Shown in pieces: positions 6,983 through 9,465 of a DNA stretch of 9,465 nt. The notes under the pieces are model-generated. The model searched no databases and was not told the origin of the DNA. It saw only the letters and a program-made list of their open reading frames with translations. The stretch spans positions 1 to 9,465 of the forward strand of contig JAWUXY010000161.1 in the NCBI GenBank assembly GCA_034111105.1, written 5' to 3'. How positions within the stretch are numbered: the first letter of the stretch is position 1; every line of letters starts with the position of its first letter. Made by a program: the position numbers and the translations under genes. This stretch comes from Bermanella sp034111105 (GTDB taxonomy: Bacteria; Pseudomonadota; Gammaproteobacteria; Pseudomonadales; Oceanobacteraceae).

Positions 6983-8362
6983 TTAAAAGAAGCCTAATTC
7001 GACTTGGAATAAACGCTCCACTTCAGGAATGCGTTTTTTATCCAGTACGAACAAAATCACATGATCTTCACTTTCAACAACGACATCGCCATGGGCAATT
7101 AAAACCTGATCCTTGCGTACGATTGCACCAATGGTAGAGCCTTCAGGCAGATGAATTTGATCAAGACGTCGACCCACTACTTTGGATGTATTCTCATCGC
7201 CATGGGCAATGGCTTCAATGGCCTCAGCGGCACCACGGCGTAAGCTGTGAACATTCGCTACATCGCCACGGCGTACATGTGTGAGTAAACTACCGATGGT
7301 GGTCTGGCTTGGGCTAATCGCAATATCAATACCTTGGCCTTGTACAAGGTCAACGTACTGAGCTTTGTTGATGAGTGTCATCACCTTACGCGCGCCTAAC
7401 TGCTTGGCGAGCATAGAAGACATGACATTCACTTCGTCGTCATTGGTTAAGGCGCAGAATACATCGGTATTTTCAATATTAGCTTCAAGCAGTAACTCTT
7501 TGTCTGTGGCGCTGCCATTTAGAATGATGGTTTTGCTTTTCACTTTTTCACTTAAACGCTGGCAGCGCTGTATATTGTGATCAATCAGCTTAACGTTATA
7601 AAACGGCTCCAGTACTTGAGCCAAGCGCGCGCCAATGTTACCCCCCCCCGCAATGATTACCCGTTTGTAGGGTTGCTCGCTGCGACGCATTTCGGCCATT
7701 ACGGTACGTATATCTTTTGTGGCGGCGATAAAGAACACTTCATCGTCCACTTCGATGACGGTATCCGCAGCCGGTAAGATGGCTTGGCCACGACGATAGA
7801 TAGCAGCAACACGAGTATCCACGCCACTTTTCAGATGTTCGCGTAGATAGCGCAGCTCTTGTCCCACTAATGGCCCGCCGTAATACGCCTTAGCGCCCAC
7901 TAACTTCACTTTATTTTCAGCAAAGTCGAGAACCTGAAGGGCTCCCGGGAATTCTAGTAATCGTTTTATGTAGTTAGTAACCACTTGCTCTGGGCTGATA
8001 AAGACATCAATTGGCACACCTTGATTACCAAAAAGCTCTTGGGATTGGGTGTATTCTTGCGCCCGAATGCGGCTAATCTTGGTGGGGGTTTTAAACAGTG
8101 AGTGGGCAACCTGACAGGCCACCATATTCACTTCATCACTATTGGTGACGGCCACTAACATGTCGGCATCATCGCCGCCTGCTTGGCTTAATATATGGGG
8201 GTAAGACGCTTTTCCGCGTACGGTACGAATATCGAGACGATTCTGTAATTCTTTTAATCGTTCAGCATCAGTATCCACAACAGTAATGTCATTACCTTCT
8301 GTGGCGAGGTGTTCAGCCAGAGTGCCACCTACTTGGCCAGCGCCTAGTATTATAATTTTCAT
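6983..8362 (-). CDS. trkA: Trk potassium uptake regulatory protein TrkA
   Basis: TrkA is the peripheral cytoplasmic subunit that binds NAD(H)/nucleotides and gates TrkH. At 459 residues it matches E. coli TrkA (458) end to end. It has two tandem RCK units. The first nucleotide-binding loop is GAGQVG (7-12) with acidic D30; the second is GGGNIG (239-244) with D261. Each is followed by an RCK_C-type region (about 140-225 and 370-455). Other conserved pieces are YYGGPLVG (160-167) and HSLRRGAAEAIEAIAHGDE (372-390). The ATG start agrees with the family N-terminus MKIIILGAGQVGG; no good Shine-Dalgarno precedes it. It is preceded by rsmB, the usual gammaproteobacterial neighbour, and followed by trkH. 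The codons for the second glycine loop form an uninterrupted run of nine G residues, an unstable sequence. Confidence 0.97.
   Translation of the reverse strand: MKIIILGAGQVGGTLAEHLATEGNDITVVDTDAERLKELQNRLDIRTVRGKASYPHILSQAGGDDADMLVAVTNSDEVNMVACQVAHSLFKTPTKISRIRAQEYTQSQELFGNQGVPIDVFISPEQVVTNYIKRLLEFPGALQVLDFAENKVKLVGAKAYYGGPLVGQELRYLREHLKSGVDTRVAAIYRRGQAILPAADTVIEVDDEVFFIAATKDIRTVMAEMRRSEQPYKRVIIAGGGNIGARLAQVLEPFYNVKLIDHNIQRCQRLSEKVKSKTIILNGSATDKELLLEANIENTDVFCALTNDDEVNVMSSMLAKQLGARKVMTLINKAQYVDLVQGQGIDIAISPSQTTIGSLLTHVRRGDVANVHSLRRGAAEAIEAIAHGDENTSKVVGRRLDQIHLPEGSTIGAIVRKDQVLIAHGDVVVESEDHVILFVLDKKRIPEVERLFQVELGFF
7641..7649 (-). repeat. Nine-base G homopolymer in trkA coding strand
   Basis: The plus strand shows nine consecutive C residues, read as GCG GGG GGG GGT (Ala-Gly-Gly-Gly) in trkA at the second nucleotide-binding loop. 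It is the longest single-base run I noticed in the window. A gain or loss of one base would shift the frame near codon 240 and remove the second RCK unit. The frame as given is intact. Confidence 0.9.
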
Positions 8363-8401
8363 ATTACTGATGAAACCTATTTGCGTTGCCAGTACTGCGT
8401 T

Positions 8402-8457
8402 AAAAACCGTTATGAGCGTTGATATAGCGTTGCTATGTGTCTGCTTAAACGGTTTTT
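8402..8457. repeat. 56-nt imperfect palindrome in rsmB-trkA spacer (REP/MITE-like)
   Basis: AAAAACCGTT (8402-8411) pairs with AACGGTTTTT (8448-8457). After a one-base bulge TGAGC (8413-8417) pairs with GCTTA (8443-8447, one wobble). An inner hairpin ATAGC-GTT-GCTAT (8424-8436) closes the structure. GCGTT occurs four times in and beside it (8383, 8397, 8416, 8427). The minus-strand copy ends in a T5 run, so it could also terminate rsmB. A second short hairpin lies next to it. Size, position and symmetry resemble dispersed intergenic palindromic repeats, but only one copy is visible here. Confidence 0.6.
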
Positions 8458-8472
8458 GCCTTGTCTTACCTA

Positions 8473-8494
8473 CCTCAACAAGGAGTTATTGAGG
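8473..8494. other. Short hairpin downstream of rsmB
   Basis: CCTCAA (8473-8478) pairs with TTGAGG (8489-8494) around a 10-nt loop, 14 bases past the rsmB stop. CCTTG (8459-8463) and CAAGG (8479-8483) offer a competing pairing with the flank of the neighbouring palindrome. No T-run follows on the minus strand, so I do not call it a terminator. Confidence 0.35.
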
Positions 8495-8508
8495 CTGTAT
8501 TATTTTTG

Positions 8509-9465
8509 TTAAAGCTGCTTGGTTAATAGCGCGTAAAAAAAGCCATCATGTCCCAATTTAGTTGGGAACAACTGCCAGCCAAAGCCGGTATCCATGCCTG
8601 TGGATAACGTCATTGGAGCCAGGTGTGCATCTGTTTGCTCGCTTAAAAACGCTGCGATATTATCACTGTTTTCTACGGATAAAATGGAGCAAGTGGCGTA
8701 AAGCAATGTGCCGCCTGGTTTTAATAAACACCATGCTTTTCTTAGAATTTGACCCTGTAATTGCGCAAGGTTATCAATATCTTCTTTTTTACGCAGTAAC
8801 TTAATGTCGGGGTGGCGTCTTATGACCCCGGTGGCGCTGCAAGGCACGTCTAAAAGAATGCGATCAAATGGTGTTCCGTCCCACCAAGCTTCTGGGTTTT
8901 GAGCCTCACCTTGGATTACGTCTGCGGATAATTGTAGGCGTTCTAAATTTTCTTGTACGCGCGTTAAACGTTTTGCATCGGCATCCAATGCAAGTACGCT
9001 GGCTTGGTTATCACTGTACTCAAGAATATGGCACGTTTTACCACCTGGGGCGCTACAAGCATCTAGGATGCGTTCGCCTTTTTGAGGTGCCAACAATTGG
9101 GCCGCAAGTTGAGCGGCTTCGTCTTGTACACTGCAACTGGCTTCGCTAAAGCCGGGTAATTGAGTCACATCGCAAGCTTGCTCTAAATATATAGAAGTAA
9201 GCGCATGCTTTCCTTCTAGTGCCCTTATTTCTTTGTCATTAAGGATTTGTAAGTAATCACTTCTGTTTTGTGATCGTACATTGTTACGCAAGCACAGAGG
9301 GGCTTTAAGGTTGCCTTGTTCACAAATGGCTTGCCATTGCTGCGGCCAGTTTTTCTTGAGCAGTTTAATGAACCATTTAGGGTGCTCGTAGCGGGTAACA
9401 TCACTGTCTTTTAAGCCTGCCATCAGTTCGACTTTCTCGCGTTGAAAGCGGCGCAAAATAGCGTT
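8509..9465 (-). CDS. rsmB: 16S rRNA (cytosine-967-C5)-methyltransferase RsmB, 3' part (N-terminus outside window)
   Basis: RsmB (Fmu/Sun) transfers a methyl group from S-adenosylmethionine to C967 of 16S rRNA. The frame is open from the window edge and contributes 318 residues plus a TAA stop. The first visible residues NAILRRFQRE match the E. coli stretch NGVLRQFQRQ, so about 140 residues, most of the NusB-like RNA-binding domain, lie outside. A TTG at 9456 is an internal codon, not a start. In window numbering the visible methyltransferase motifs are DACSAPGGK (135-143, SAM binding), LALDAD (158-163), LLDVPCSATGVIRRHPDIK (204-222, with the motif IV cysteine C209), and YATCS (256-260, with the motif VI catalytic cysteine C259). 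The C-terminal DGFFYALL is also typical. In gammaproteobacteria it is commonly followed by trkA, as here, and preceded by fmt, expected just outside the window. Confidence 0.95.
   Translation of the reverse strand, partial: NAILRRFQREKVELMAGLKDSDVTRYEHPKWFIKLLKKNWPQQWQAICEQGNLKAPLCLRNNVRSQNRSDYLQILNDKEIRALEGKHALTSIYLEQACDVTQLPGFSEASCSVQDEAAQLAAQLLAPQKGERILDACSAPGGKTCHILEYSDNQASVLALDADAKRLTRVQENLERLQLSADVIQGEAQNPEAWWDGTPFDRILLDVPCSATGVIRRHPDIKLLRKKEDIDNLAQLQGQILRKAWCLLKPGGTLLYATCSILSVENSDNIAAFLSEQTDAHLAPMTLSTGMDTGFGWQLFPTKLGHDGFFYALLTKQL

Noticed and set aside
8868..9149. 93-codon plus-strand frame antisense to rsmB
   Set aside because: The opposite strand encodes conserved methyltransferase motifs; this frame has no family features.
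9454..9456. TTG as the start codon of rsmB
   Set aside because: The frame continues upstream to the window edge and the residues before it align with internal E. coli RsmB sequence, so the gene is truncated by the window, not short.
1..9465. Defence island, prophage, insertion sequence, CRISPR array or tRNA genes
   Set aside because: No transposase, integrase, phage, toxin or nuclease motifs, no regularly spaced repeats, and no tRNA-like cloverleaf were found; almost all of the window is core coding sequence.

Overview
The window looks like an ordinary chromosomal core region of a gammaproteobacterium. It is most like marine Oceanospirillales or Pseudomonas relatives: moderate GC, close matches to E. 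coli and Pseudomonas housekeeping proteins, and a gene order that, from memory, resembles the oriC-proximal part of Pseudomonas genomes (glyS-glyQ ... HtrB-type acyltransferase ... trkA-rsmB). The genus cannot be fixed from sequence alone. I see no mobile element, CRISPR array, tRNA or rRNA.

Layout, left to right. Positions 1-1967 (minus strand) hold glyQ and the 5' part of glyS, the two subunits of tetrameric glycyl-tRNA synthetase. They overlap by one base (TAATG), and a -10 box lies just upstream of glyQ. Positions 2075-4371 (minus) hold a two-gene signalling operon: a receiver-TPR response regulator without a DNA-binding domain, followed 8 bp later by a small soluble histidine kinase-like ATPase without any sensor domain. 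Positions 4491-5381 (plus) hold a divergently transcribed LpxL/HtrB-type acyltransferase, which ends convergently with trkH around a strong hairpin. Positions 5445-8362 (minus) hold trkA and trkH, the NAD-binding gate and the membrane pore of the Trk potassium uptake system, separated by two tandem RNA hairpins. Positions 8509-9465 (minus) hold the 3' part of rsmB (16S rRNA m5C methyltransferase), separated from trkA by a 56-nt imperfect palindrome that looks like an intergenic repeat.

The genes serve translation (glyQS, rsmB), ion homeostasis (trkA, trkH), envelope lipid synthesis (the acyltransferase) and an uncharacterised phosphorelay. The least explained content is the REC-TPR regulator and orphan-like kinase pair, a run of nine G residues in the coding strand of trkA exactly at its second nucleotide-binding glycine loop, and the palindrome between rsmB and trkA. 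I do not see convincing evidence of a wholly new multi-gene system. The signalling pair is the best candidate for undescribed biology.
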